A stretch of DNA of 12,231 bases from SIG636 sp045604285. GTDB taxonomy: Bacteria; Bacillota; Clostridia; Oscillospirales; CAG-382. The stretch is taken from NCBI GenBank assembly GCA_045604285.1, contig JAZUNS010000126.1:1-12231 (forward strand), in the 5' to 3' direction. The position numbers were made by a program, and so were the translations under genes. The notes under the pieces are model-generated. The model had not been told where the DNA came from. It ran no database searches and worked only from the letters and a program-made list of their open reading frames with translations. Below, one piece after another: positions 7,401 through 12,112 of this stretch. Each line of letters begins with the position of its first letter. Position 1 is the stretch's first letter.

Positions 7401-8481
7401 CAAGGGCGAAGAGATATATCCCTTGCTGGAATCCGGCAAGATCAGCTATATTCTTTATACGGGCGCATTGCTTGACTCTACGGTAGAGCAGTATATTGCC
7501 ATGCACAGACGTGCGCTTCAGCTTTCTATCCCCTGCTTTACCTCGCTGGATACGGCAAACGCCTTGGCAGACAGCGTGGCAAGCCGCTTTAACCAGCAAA
7601 ACACCGAGCTGGTGGATATAAACAACCTGCGTGAAAAGCGCGAGGAGCTTTATTTTGCAAAGCTGCACGCCACCGGCGACGACTATATATTTATAGAAAA
7701 CTTCAACGGCAGAATAAGCTGCCCCGAATCCCTTTGTATGACCCTTTGCGACAGACACAAGGGTATTGGCGGCTACGGTATAGTACTGATAGAGGCATCC
7801 CACAAGGCAGACGCAAAAATGCGTGTGTTTAACCGTGACGGCTCTGTGGGTACTATGTCCGGCAACGGCATACGCTCTATGGCAAAGTATTTGTACGATA
7901 ACGGCTTGGTTACTCACGAGGAGATGACCATTGAAACCGCAGCGGGCGTTAAGCGGGTAAAGGTTTATACCCGTGGCGGCAAGGTTTCCTCTGCCGAGGT
8001 GTTCATGGGCAAGCCCTTGCTTGATGCGGCGCAGATTCCCTGCACCCTTAAGGAAGGCAAAATTATAGATTGTCCTGCAGAAATCGGCGGCAAGACCTAC
8101 AAGGTTACCTGCGTTAACATCGGCAACCCCAACTGCGTTGTATTTTGCGATAGGGTTGACCCCCTTGATCTGGAGCAGATAGGGCCGTTGTTTGAAAACG
8201 CAGCTATATTCCCCCAGCGCACTAACACGGAATTTGTAAGAGTGGTTAATCCCACCACCTTGAAGATGCGTGTGTACGAGCGTGGCAACCGAGAGACCTA
8301 CGCCTGCGGCACAGGCGCTTGTGCGGCTGTAGTGGCAGGGGGTGAAAACGGGTATTGCAAAAAGGATACCGATATTCCCGTTAAGGTAAAGGGCGGCGAC
8401 CTTGTAATAAGATACAGCGACGACGGCGTTACCCTTACGGGCAATACCGTGCTTGTATACGAAGGCAAAACTCAGTTTTAA
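4462..8481 (+). CDS. carB: CarB large subunit fused to a DapF-like domain
   Basis: A 1339-residue protein with no stop between its two parts. Residues 1 to about 1057 are CarB. The first ATP-grasp half has GSGPIVIGQAAEFDYAG (14-30), WKE (213-215) and IEVNPRVSRSS (297-307). The second has GSGPIRIGQGIEFDYSS near 546 and a second IEVNPRASR near 820. An MGS-like allosteric domain covers about 920-1045 and ends in ELVDINNLR. Both kinase halves look intact. Residues about 1063-1339 form a full-length DapF fold (about 275 residues): HATGDDY, FNRDGSVGTMSGNGIRS, GNPNCVV, RTNTEFV, YERGNRETYACGTGACA. DapF interconverts LL- and meso-diaminopimelate using two Cys. Here the first is Ser1133 and its partner His is Asn1224, the substrate Asn is Asp1073, while Cys1282 and Glu1273 remain. 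Normal epimerase activity is therefore doubtful. The gene follows carA by one base. Confidence 0.93.
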   Translation: MPLDKSIKKVLVIGSGPIVIGQAAEFDYAGAQACRVLKAAGVNVVLINSNPATIMTDNALADEIYLEPLTAETIKRIIEKVRPDSLLAGLGGQTGLTIAMQLHAEGFLEKAGVRLIGTNVDAIDKAEDRKLFKEAMEAIGEPTIPSDVSGTVQGALEIADRIGYPVIVRPAFTLGGGGGGVAETPEELRSVAQVGLDTSPITQILVERYIYGWKEIEFETMRDSAGNAIAVCSMENFDPVGVHTGDSIVVAPALTLSSAEYQMLRNASLKIVSALNIVGGCNCQFALNPKSFEYAVIEVNPRVSRSSALASKATGYPIAKITSKIALGYTLDEIQNDITGVTKACAEPSVDYVVVKFPKWPFEKFVGAPRTLGTQMKATGEVMSIAPSFEMAIMKAVRGAELGLETLNAEPTDNAPVRERLARLDDRRIFTVFEAIKAGISVEEINQITRIDKWFISKLKNLADFEQSFEGDKDYLRAKQLGYTDSALKKLFGYVPAATFAAAYKMVDTCGAEFDATTPYFYSTADKICESRSWKRSGKEVVLVLGSGPIRIGQGIEFDYSSVHSVWTLKEMGYEVVIINNNPETVSTDYDTADRLYFEPLCPEDVMNVINIEKPIGVVVAFGGQTAIKLTKFLDDAGIRILGTSAEGIDLAEDRERFDALLEEIGVRRPSGRGVLTLNEALATANELGYPVLLRPSYVIGGQNMKIVHDDGEVVLYMERILKQGIENPVLVDKYMMGTELEVDVISDGTDVLIPGIMEHIERAGVHSGDSIAVYPPYSLTDRMIDKVTEISEKLARALGTKGLVNIQYLIYQNELFVIEVNPRASRTIPYISKVTGVPMVDLASRVMLGEKLIDMGYGSGLYHTPPYFAVKVPVFSFEKLTGVNAYLGPEMKSTGEVLGIGKTVEEALFKGLTAAGFSVKHPFAENIGFFISVDTHDQLEVVGIAKKLSDLGFGLYATPETADSIEGLGIEVTRVNGIGKGEEIYPLLESGKISYILYTGALLDSTVEQYIAMHRRALQLSIPCFTSLDTANALADSVASRFNQQNTELVDINNLREKREELYFAKLHATGDDYIFIENFNGRISCPESLCMTLCDRHKGIGGYGIVLIEASHKADAKMRVFNRDGSVGTMSGNGIRSMAKYLYDNGLVTHEEMTIETAAGVKRVKVYTRGGKVSSAEVFMGKPLLDAAQIPCTLKEGKIIDCPAEIGGKTYKVTCVNIGNPNCVVFCDRVDPLDLEQIGPLFENAAIFPQRTNTEFVRVVNPTTLKMRVYERGNRETYACGTGACAAVVAGGENGYCKKDTDIPVKVKGGDLVIRYSDDGVTLTGNTVLVYEGKTQF

Positions 8482-8496
8482 GAAGGTACGGCAGAT

Positions 8497-9510
8497 ATGG
8501 GTACAGATATTAAAATAGGCTTTGGCGAAAAAGGCAGGCTTAATCTTATAACCGACGTCCCCGGCGTAAAGGTGGGGCACGTTACCCTTACGGGCAACGG
8601 ACTTAATACCGGCGTTACCGCCATACTTCCCCACGGGGGCAATATGTTTACCCAAAAGGTTATCGGTGCGGTCCACGTAATTAACGGCTACGGCAAATCC
8701 ACGGGGCTTATGCAGGTGGAGGAGCTGGGGACGATAGAAACGCCGATTATACTTACAAATACCCTTTCCGTTGGCACCGCCGCAACGGGGCTTATACGCT
8801 ACATGATGGAGCAAAACCCCGAAATCGGCGGCAAAGACGGCACCGTTAACCCCCTGGTTTTTGAATGCAACGACGGCGGCCTTAGCGATATCCGCGGTCT
8901 TCACGTCAAAGAGGCACACGTTAAAGAGGCTATCGAAAACGCCGCTGAAGCTTTTGAAGAGGGTGCCGTGGGCGCAGGCAGGGGCATGAGCTGCTTTGGC
9001 CTAAAGGGCGGCATAGGCTCGGCATCCCGCAGGGTGACCCTTGACGGTAACAGCTATACCTTTGGCGTTCTGGTGCTTACAAACTTTGGCTCTATGGAAT
9101 ATCTTTGTATAAACGGAAACTGCGTAGGCGCCCGAATAAAAGAAGCCCTGGCAGCCAAAAGCGAGGCTGACAAGGGCTCGGTAATAGTGGTGCTGGCAAC
9201 GGACGCCCCCGTTAACGAGCGTCAGCTTAAGCGGCTTTGCAAACGCAGCGCTGCGGGGCTGGCAAAGGTTGGCTCTTACTACGGCAACGGAAGCGGTGAC
9301 ATTGTGGTGGGCTTTTCCACCGCAGCTACACTTCCCCACCACTCCGATGCTGAGGTATTAAGCGGCAAGCGGCTGTTTGAAAACGCCCTTGAAAAGCTGT
9401 TCCCCTTGGTTGTGGAAGGGGTGGAGGAAGCGGTTATAAGCTCAATGCTCCACGCCGAGACTACAACGGGCAACGGCAGAACAAGATACAGCCTTAAAGA
9501 ATTTATTTAA
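8497..9510 (+). CDS. P1 (S58, DmpA-like) family peptidase
   Basis: A 337-residue member of the DmpA/BapA family of self-cleaving N-terminal-nucleophile aminopeptidases, whose members remove N-terminal L- or D-amino acids or beta-amino acids from peptides, amides or esters. Family marks: ITDVPGVKVGHVT (18-30), TGVTAILPHGG (38-48), NTLSVGTAATGL (88-99), GAVGAGRGMSCFGLKGGIG (156-174), the processing site NFGS with Gly198-Ser199 (Ser199 would become the nucleophile), VVLATDAP (231-238) and STAATLPH (274-281). Length and fold segments are complete. It starts 15 bases after carB-dapF with AGAAGG at 8481-8486, so it is almost certainly co-transcribed with the arginine genes, and a terminator follows. 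The fold is related to that of ArgJ. The substrate is unknown; roles in releasing arginine or another amino acid, or in D-amino acid handling, are guesses. No signal peptide is seen, so it is probably cytoplasmic. Confidence 0.9.
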   Translation: MGTDIKIGFGEKGRLNLITDVPGVKVGHVTLTGNGLNTGVTAILPHGGNMFTQKVIGAVHVINGYGKSTGLMQVEELGTIETPIILTNTLSVGTAATGLIRYMMEQNPEIGGKDGTVNPLVFECNDGGLSDIRGLHVKEAHVKEAIENAAEAFEEGAVGAGRGMSCFGLKGGIGSASRRVTLDGNSYTFGVLVLTNFGSMEYLCINGNCVGARIKEALAAKSEADKGSVIVVLATDAPVNERQLKRLCKRSAAGLAKVGSYYGNGSGDIVVGFSTAATLPHHSDAEVLSGKRLFENALEKLFPLVVEGVEEAVISSMLHAETTTGNGRTRYSLKEFI

Positions 9511-9511
9511 C

Positions 9512-9555
9512 AAAAAGCGACTGATTGGCTTTACACAGCTTAATCAGTCGTTTTT
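9512..9555. terminator. Bidirectional intrinsic terminator between the arg operon and the XRE gene
   Basis: CGACTGATT (9518-9526) pairs with AATCAGTCG (9542-9550); GCT/AGC (9528-9530 with 9537-9539) extends the stem inward. Five T follow on the plus strand (9551-9555) and five A precede it (9512-9516), so it can end both the operon and the convergent gene. The plus-strand T-run overlaps the stop codon of the minus-strand gene. Confidence 0.85.
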
Positions 9556-9757
9556 ATTCTTCTTTAACGTATTCAATTATCCCATCCACACCGCAATCCA
9601 AAATAAAGCAAAGCTCGTCCAAGGTTTTTGTGGTAATGGGCATTCCGTGCTTAATGCGGTGGATGGTGTTGGCAGAAATCCCTTGCTTAAAGATAAGATA
9701 ATACTCGGTTATGTTCTTTTTTTCAAGGGTGCGATAAAAAGGGCTATAGCTGATCAC
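9554..9757 (-). CDS. Small XRE/Cro-type DNA-binding regulator
   Basis: A 67-residue protein made of one helix-turn-helix domain of the Cro/C1 type. It follows the pattern of compact single-domain XRE regulators common in Firmicutes: MISYSPFYRTLEKKNIT, then a helix-turn-helix at about 18-38 with SANTIHRIKHG as the likely recognition helix, then ITTKTLDELCFILDCGVDGIIEY as the closing helices. The start is GTG (plus-strand CAC at 9755-9757), chosen because a strong TAAGGAGG lies five bases upstream and no ATG fits. It has no ligand-binding domain, so it probably works as a dimer on an inverted repeat. It is divergent from the gene at 9881, and the shared region contains a palindrome, which suggests it represses that gene and perhaps itself (inference). 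It converges with the arginine operon. Confidence 0.85.
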   Translation of the reverse strand: MISYSPFYRTLEKKNITEYYLIFKQGISANTIHRIKHGMPITTKTLDELCFILDCGVDGIIEYVKEE

Positions 9758-9762
9758 CGAAT

Positions 9763-9770
9763 CCTCCTTA
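9763..9770 (-). promoter_or_regulatory. Ribosome binding site for the XRE gene
   Basis: The minus strand reads TAAGGAGG here, five bases before GTG at 9757. It decides the GTG start of the regulator. Confidence 0.75.
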
Positions 9771-9789
9771 AGTTTTTTTACATTTTAAC

Positions 9790-9827
9790 ATACTCAACCT
9801 CTTGACAATGCTCAATATATTGAGTAT
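9790..9827. promoter_or_regulatory. Palindromic operator and half-sites in the divergent region
   Basis: CTCAATATATTGAG (9811-9824) is a perfect 14-base palindrome that exactly fills the spacer end up to the -10 box of the plus-strand promoter. A further copy of the half-site, ATACTCAA (9790-9797), lies upstream and is the exact inverse of TTGAGTAT (9820-9827). A dimer on the palindrome would block RNA polymerase, and a second dimer could join the outer half-site. The adjacent XRE protein is the obvious candidate ligand (inference). Confidence 0.65.
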
Positions 9828-9830
9828 AAT
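9802..9830 (+). promoter_or_regulatory. Consensus sigma-70/SigA promoter
   Basis: TTGACA (9802-9807) and TATAAT (9825-9830) with a 17-base spacer match the consensus exactly. It would give an untranslated leader of roughly 45 bases before the ATG at 9881. A perfect promoter with an operator in its spacer fits a gene kept off by a repressor and strong when released. Confidence 0.85.
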
Positions 9831-9865
9831 ATACGCAACCGGCAAAAAGTGTCAAAAAAATGTAC

Positions 9866-9872
9866 AAAGGAG
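9866..9872 (+). promoter_or_regulatory. Ribosome binding site setting the start at 9881
   Basis: AAAGGAG ends eight bases before ATG at 9881. The earlier in-frame ATG at 9860 has no ribosome site and would place this one inside its own coding sequence. Confidence 0.8.
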
Positions 9873-9880
9873 TATTTACT

Positions 9881-10558
9881 ATGGCAATGGAAATCAAAAC
9901 CCTTGACGTCAAAAACGAAGAGGAAAGCGAAACTATTGAATTTTGGGCGCAATTCGGTTGGAGCCTTAAAAGCTCTCAGCGTGTTTACAACAAGGATAGC
10001 CATTTGGAAAGCCGAGGCGATAGCACTTATTCCGTAACGGAAACCGTTGACTTTACCAAGCTTGTTTTTGAAAGGGACAAAAACGGTCCCAATTACCCCA
10101 GAATAGTAGAGTTGGAAAGAGAATACTTTGCTATAGCTGCCTCCCTTCCCGCCCAGAAGCCCACAGTACGAGAATCTTATCCCGATGCAAAAGCCTGGGC
10201 AACTGCCACCAAGCCCGACCTTAGGAAAAAATCCGCAAAAACTATTAACCTGGTTGCAATAATTGGCGGCTTTGGTCTGACACTGGCGTTAGAAATGTTC
10301 AATTACACCATTACCATGGTTTTGCAGGGGATTGGCTTGGTGATAGGTATAGGTGCGCTTATTGCTAAGGCCATAATCAAAAAGAAGGCTTTGCGTAAAG
10401 GGTTGGAGGACGCCACCTCTGAGGAAGCTGCCACCATGAACGAAGGCTACAAGGAATACTTGCAAAAGCAAGGCAAGGAAGCTACCGCACTTACCGAGTA
10501 CAATAATAAGCTTGACAGAGGCGCCGCAATACTTGAAGAGCTTGACACGCTTATATAA
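9881..10558 (+). CDS. Two-helix membrane protein of unknown function
   Basis: I do not recognise a named family with a known function. The 225-residue protein has a soluble N-terminal part rich in charged and aromatic residues (FWAQFGWSLKSSQRVYNKDS at 21-40, then SRGDSTYSVTETVDFTKLVF). Two likely membrane helices follow at about 121-140 and 144-167, joined by a very short turn and followed by KKKALRK. The C-terminal tail (about 168-225) is charged, helical and coiled-coil-like. By the positive-inside rule the basic residues just before the first helix (RKKSAK) and after the second put both tails in the cytoplasm, a helical hairpin. No signal peptide is seen. It stands alone behind a repressible-looking promoter, divergent from an XRE regulator, and ends at a strong terminator. 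A stress-induced or toxin-like membrane role is possible but not shown. Confidence 0.8.
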   Translation: MAMEIKTLDVKNEEESETIEFWAQFGWSLKSSQRVYNKDSHLESRGDSTYSVTETVDFTKLVFERDKNGPNYPRIVELEREYFAIAASLPAQKPTVRESYPDAKAWATATKPDLRKKSAKTINLVAIIGGFGLTLALEMFNYTITMVLQGIGLVIGIGALIAKAIIKKKALRKGLEDATSEEAATMNEGYKEYLQKQGKEATALTEYNNKLDRGAAILEELDTLI

Positions 10559-10594
10559 TTTGTAACCAAAACGGCAAATCACTTAAATAAAAGG

Positions 10595-10636
10595 AAAAGC
10601 TTGTGATAATACTTTCGCTATTATCACAAGCTTTTT
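10595..10636. terminator. Strong bidirectional intrinsic terminator
   Basis: AAAAGCTTGTGATAATA (10595-10611) pairs perfectly over 17 bases with TATTATCACAAGCTTTT (10619-10635) around the loop CTTTCGC. It has a T-run on both strands, suiting the convergent genes ending at 10558 (plus) and 10655 (minus). Confidence 0.9.
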
Positions 10637-10654
10637 GTCTGTAGACGCTATGGG

Positions 10655-11614
10655 TTAAAATCTCTTTTTTAATGCAGAAAGTACGTTTTGCCTTACGGTG
10701 CCTACTATGTCCGCATCCTCACCCCTGGCAATGTAATAATCCAATGCTTTTAGTATAAGAAGAAGCTTGTTCGTATCCGCACCGGCTATCTTTTGGTTAA
10801 TAAGCTGGGGCGAGCAAAGCATCATAGCGTTGGCAAGCTTATCGTCCTCATCGTAGTTGGGGACAATTGCCTTAACTGCTTTCTCAAGGGTGTATCTTGC
10901 CTCAAGAGTATTTAAGTTTGTGGGCGCCATCTGCCTTGACATTTCCAAAATGTCATTTTCCGTAACCTCCTTGGGAACGGGAGCAGGCGTATAGGCAGGC
11001 GCAGGGGTAGGTGCAGCAGGCGGTGTATAAGTGGGTTTAGGGGTATAGGTAGGCGTTGGAGTATAGGTGGGCTTAGGCGTATAGGTAGGCGTTGGAGTGT
11101 AGGTGGGCTTAGGCGTATAGGCAGGTGCAGGGGTATAACCGGCTCGGTCAATGCCCGCACCCCAGCGATTGCTTACGTCGCTTCCGCTGCACAGTATTAC
11201 AAACACGATTATGCTGCCCACGATAGGTATCAACCACAAAAATATTGCAGCCCAGCTCCTGCCCGTATCGTGAAACCTTCTGATAAGCAAAGACAAGCCG
11301 GGGATAATGGAGCCAAACAGGTAGATCCCGTAAAAGGTGCCTACCATGGGACTATCTTCCATCATGGCAGAAAACACAAGCACAAGAACAAAGTTAAACA
11401 GAACTACCCACCAATATTCGCTTCTGGTAGAGCGCCCGGTAAAATTAAAGTAATTTTTAAAAAACAAGCCAACCGCCTTAACGGGCCCTACAAAGCCTCT
11501 GTACGTCTTACCGGCAGACGCGGTGTTTGGCGCCGATACGTTTTGCCTTGTGCCGCATTTGGCACAGAAGGCGCTGCCATCGGCAAGGAAAGCCCCACAG
11601 TTTTTACAGTACAT
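10655..11614 (-). CDS. Zinc-ribbon DUF805 membrane protein with Thr-Pro repeat linker
   Basis: A 319-residue protein in four parts. Residues 1-22 form a zinc ribbon with Cys3, Cys6, Cys17 and Cys20 (CKNC, CAKC). Residues about 53-152 are a DUF805 membrane domain: NFTGRSTRSEYWWVVLF, RRFHDTGRSW and NRWG are hallmarks, with likely membrane helices near 67-85, 90-110 and 120-142. Residues about 159-216 are a low-complexity linker of Tyr-Thr-Pro-Lys/Thr-Pro repeats. Residues 217-319 are a predicted helical domain I do not recognise, starting ENDILEMSRQM. The zinc ribbon and C-terminal domain probably face the cytoplasm. DUF805 proteins have no settled function. The start has GGGAGA (11623-11628) eight bases upstream and a good promoter behind it. 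It seems to be a single-gene unit, convergent with the gene ending at 10558. Confidence 0.88.
   Translation of the reverse strand: MYCKNCGAFLADGSAFCAKCGTRQNVSAPNTASAGKTYRGFVGPVKAVGLFFKNYFNFTGRSTRSEYWWVVLFNFVLVLVFSAMMEDSPMVGTFYGIYLFGSIIPGLSLLIRRFHDTGRSWAAIFLWLIPIVGSIIVFVILCSGSDVSNRWGAGIDRAGYTPAPAYTPKPTYTPTPTYTPKPTYTPTPTYTPKPTYTPPAAPTPAPAYTPAPVPKEVTENDILEMSRQMAPTNLNTLEARYTLEKAVKAIVPNYDEDDKLANAMMLCSPQLINQKIAGADTNKLLLILKALDYYIARGEDADIVGTVRQNVLSALKKRF
11012..11119 (-). repeat. In-frame 36-bp tandem repeat coding for the Thr-Pro linker
   Basis: Three 36-base units encode YTPKPTYTPTPT twice and then YTPKPTYTPPAA. The units at 11048-11083 and 11084-11119 differ at only one base, which points to recent duplication; the unit at 11012-11047 is more diverged. 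Copy changes would keep the frame. Confidence 0.85.
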
Positions 11615-11648
11615 ATTATAATTCTCCCAAGTTTATTAATATATTATT

Positions 11649-11677
11649 ATTGTACCACACGTTGCCGCTTTAATCAA
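11649..11677 (-). promoter_or_regulatory. Promoter of the DUF805 gene
   Basis: On the minus strand TTGATT (11677-11672) and TACAAT (11654-11649) are separated by 17 bases, close to consensus. The predicted start leaves about 30 untranslated bases before the ATG at 11614. Confidence 0.7.
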
Positions 11678-11686
11678 CAGTAAATT

Positions 11687-11710
11687 AAAAAAGCCTCGCA
11701 TTGCGAGACT
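11687..11710 (-). terminator. Minus-strand intrinsic terminator upstream of the DUF805 promoter
   Basis: The minus-strand RNA reads AGTCTCGC, loop AAT, GCGAGGCT (8 pairs, one U-G), followed directly by a U-run. It would end minus-strand transcription arriving from the palindrome-rich region before the promoter of the next gene. Confidence 0.6.
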
Positions 11711-11730
11711 TCTGATAAGGAAGTCTCGCA
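11702..11730. repeat. 11-bp hairpin overlapping the terminator arm
   Basis: TGCGAGACTTC (11702-11712) pairs perfectly with GAAGTCTCGCA (11720-11730) around TGATAAG. Bases 11703-11710 are also an arm of the minus-strand terminator, so the two stems exclude each other. On the plus strand the stem is followed by GTTTTATT, a weak U-tract. Confidence 0.7.
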
Positions 11731-11731
11731 G

Positions 11732-11899
11732 TTTTATTCGCCTCGTTCCTCTCGGCGAGTTATATTGCTTCGCAGTGATATCCGGCTACCGCCGAGTGAT
11801 ATTGCCTTCGGCAGTTTGAGGCGAATAAAATAACACTGAAACCTTAAGGTTTCAATATCACTATTGCTTTGCAATAATACCACTCCAACGAAGTTGGAA
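11732..11899. repeat. Array of short palindromes with a 13-bp outer clamp
   Basis: TTTTATTCGCCTC (11732-11744) pairs perfectly with GAGGCGAATAAAA (11818-11830). Inside are CTCGGCG/CGCCGAG (11751-11757 with 11790-11796), TGC-TTC-GCA (11765-11773) and TGCC-TTC-GGCA (11803-11813). Outside follow the perfect 18-base palindrome TGAAACCTTAAGGTTTCA (11837-11854), TATTGC-TTT-GCAATA (11862-11876) and TCCAAC-GAA-GTTGGA (11884-11898). The linker AGTGATAT occurs at 11774-11781 and 11795-11802 and inverted (ATATCACT) at 11855-11862. Most loops are three bases. This looks like a composite intergenic repeat built of modular hairpins, or a highly folded RNA; no protein is supported here. Confidence 0.75.
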
Positions 11900-11905
11900 T
11901 AAAAC

Positions 11906-11934
11906 TTGAATAATATCTACTGTTGTGTTATGAT
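11906..11934 (+). promoter_or_regulatory. Possible plus-strand promoter
   Basis: TTGAAT (11906-11911) and TATGAT (11929-11934) are 17 bases apart, each with one or two departures from consensus. No protein gene follows on this strand; a short structured stretch and a terminator do. Confidence 0.4.
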
Positions 11935-11940
11935 AAAATG

Positions 11941-12069
11941 GGTTTGGGCATAGCCCGATAAAGTATTTGTACAGACAAATGCGATGCTGGTTCTCCTATA
12001 TCAGTTCGATAAACTATAATTTATCGAATAGTAAAAACACCGACAGATCTTAAAATCTGCCGGTGTTTT
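11941..12069 (+). ncRNA. Candidate small structured RNA
   Basis: The predicted transcript, about 130 bases, would run from the promoter-like site to the terminator at 12034-12069. It would fold into GGGC-ATA-GCCC (11946-11956), GTATTTGT/ACAAATGC (11963-11970 with 11975-11982) and TTCGATAAA/TTTATCGAA (12005-12013 with 12020-12028), then the terminator stem. I recognise no known RNA family. The stretch could instead be more of the palindrome repeat to its left. Confidence 0.25.
12034..12069. terminator. Bidirectional intrinsic terminator
   Basis: AAAACACCGACAGAT (12034-12048) pairs with ATCTGCCGGTGTTTT (12055-12069) with one mismatch around CTTAAA. T-runs occur on both strands. On the minus strand it lies about 44 bases past the stop at 12113, so it most likely ends that gene. 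Confidence 0.8.
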
Positions 12070-12112
12070 ATTATCCTTATGAGAAGTAGCCTTTCAAGCC
12101 TCTTTTTTGTTT

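Noticed and set aside
7123..8919. A 598-codon open frame on the minus strand opposite carB-dapF and the peptidase gene
   Set aside because: It lies wholly opposite two well-supported genes, its translation shows no recognisable domain, and its length follows from the codon bias of the sense strand.
9860..9880. Earlier ATG for the two-helix membrane protein gene
   Set aside because: It lacks a ribosome site, and AAAGGAG is placed correctly for the ATG at 9881.
11270..11683. A 137-codon plus-strand open frame opposite the start of the DUF805 gene
   Set aside because: The minus-strand protein has clear zinc-ribbon and DUF805 motifs and its own promoter and ribosome site; the opposite frame has no known motif.
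11694..11899. CRISPR array
   Set aside because: The repeated units are short palindromes of differing sequence and spacing, without identical 24-40 base repeats separated by unique spacers.
11941..12030. tRNA gene or known riboswitch in the hairpin-rich stretch
   Set aside because: No cloverleaf with a T-arm GGTTCGA-type sequence in the right place and no riboswitch core I recognise; only simple hairpins are visible.
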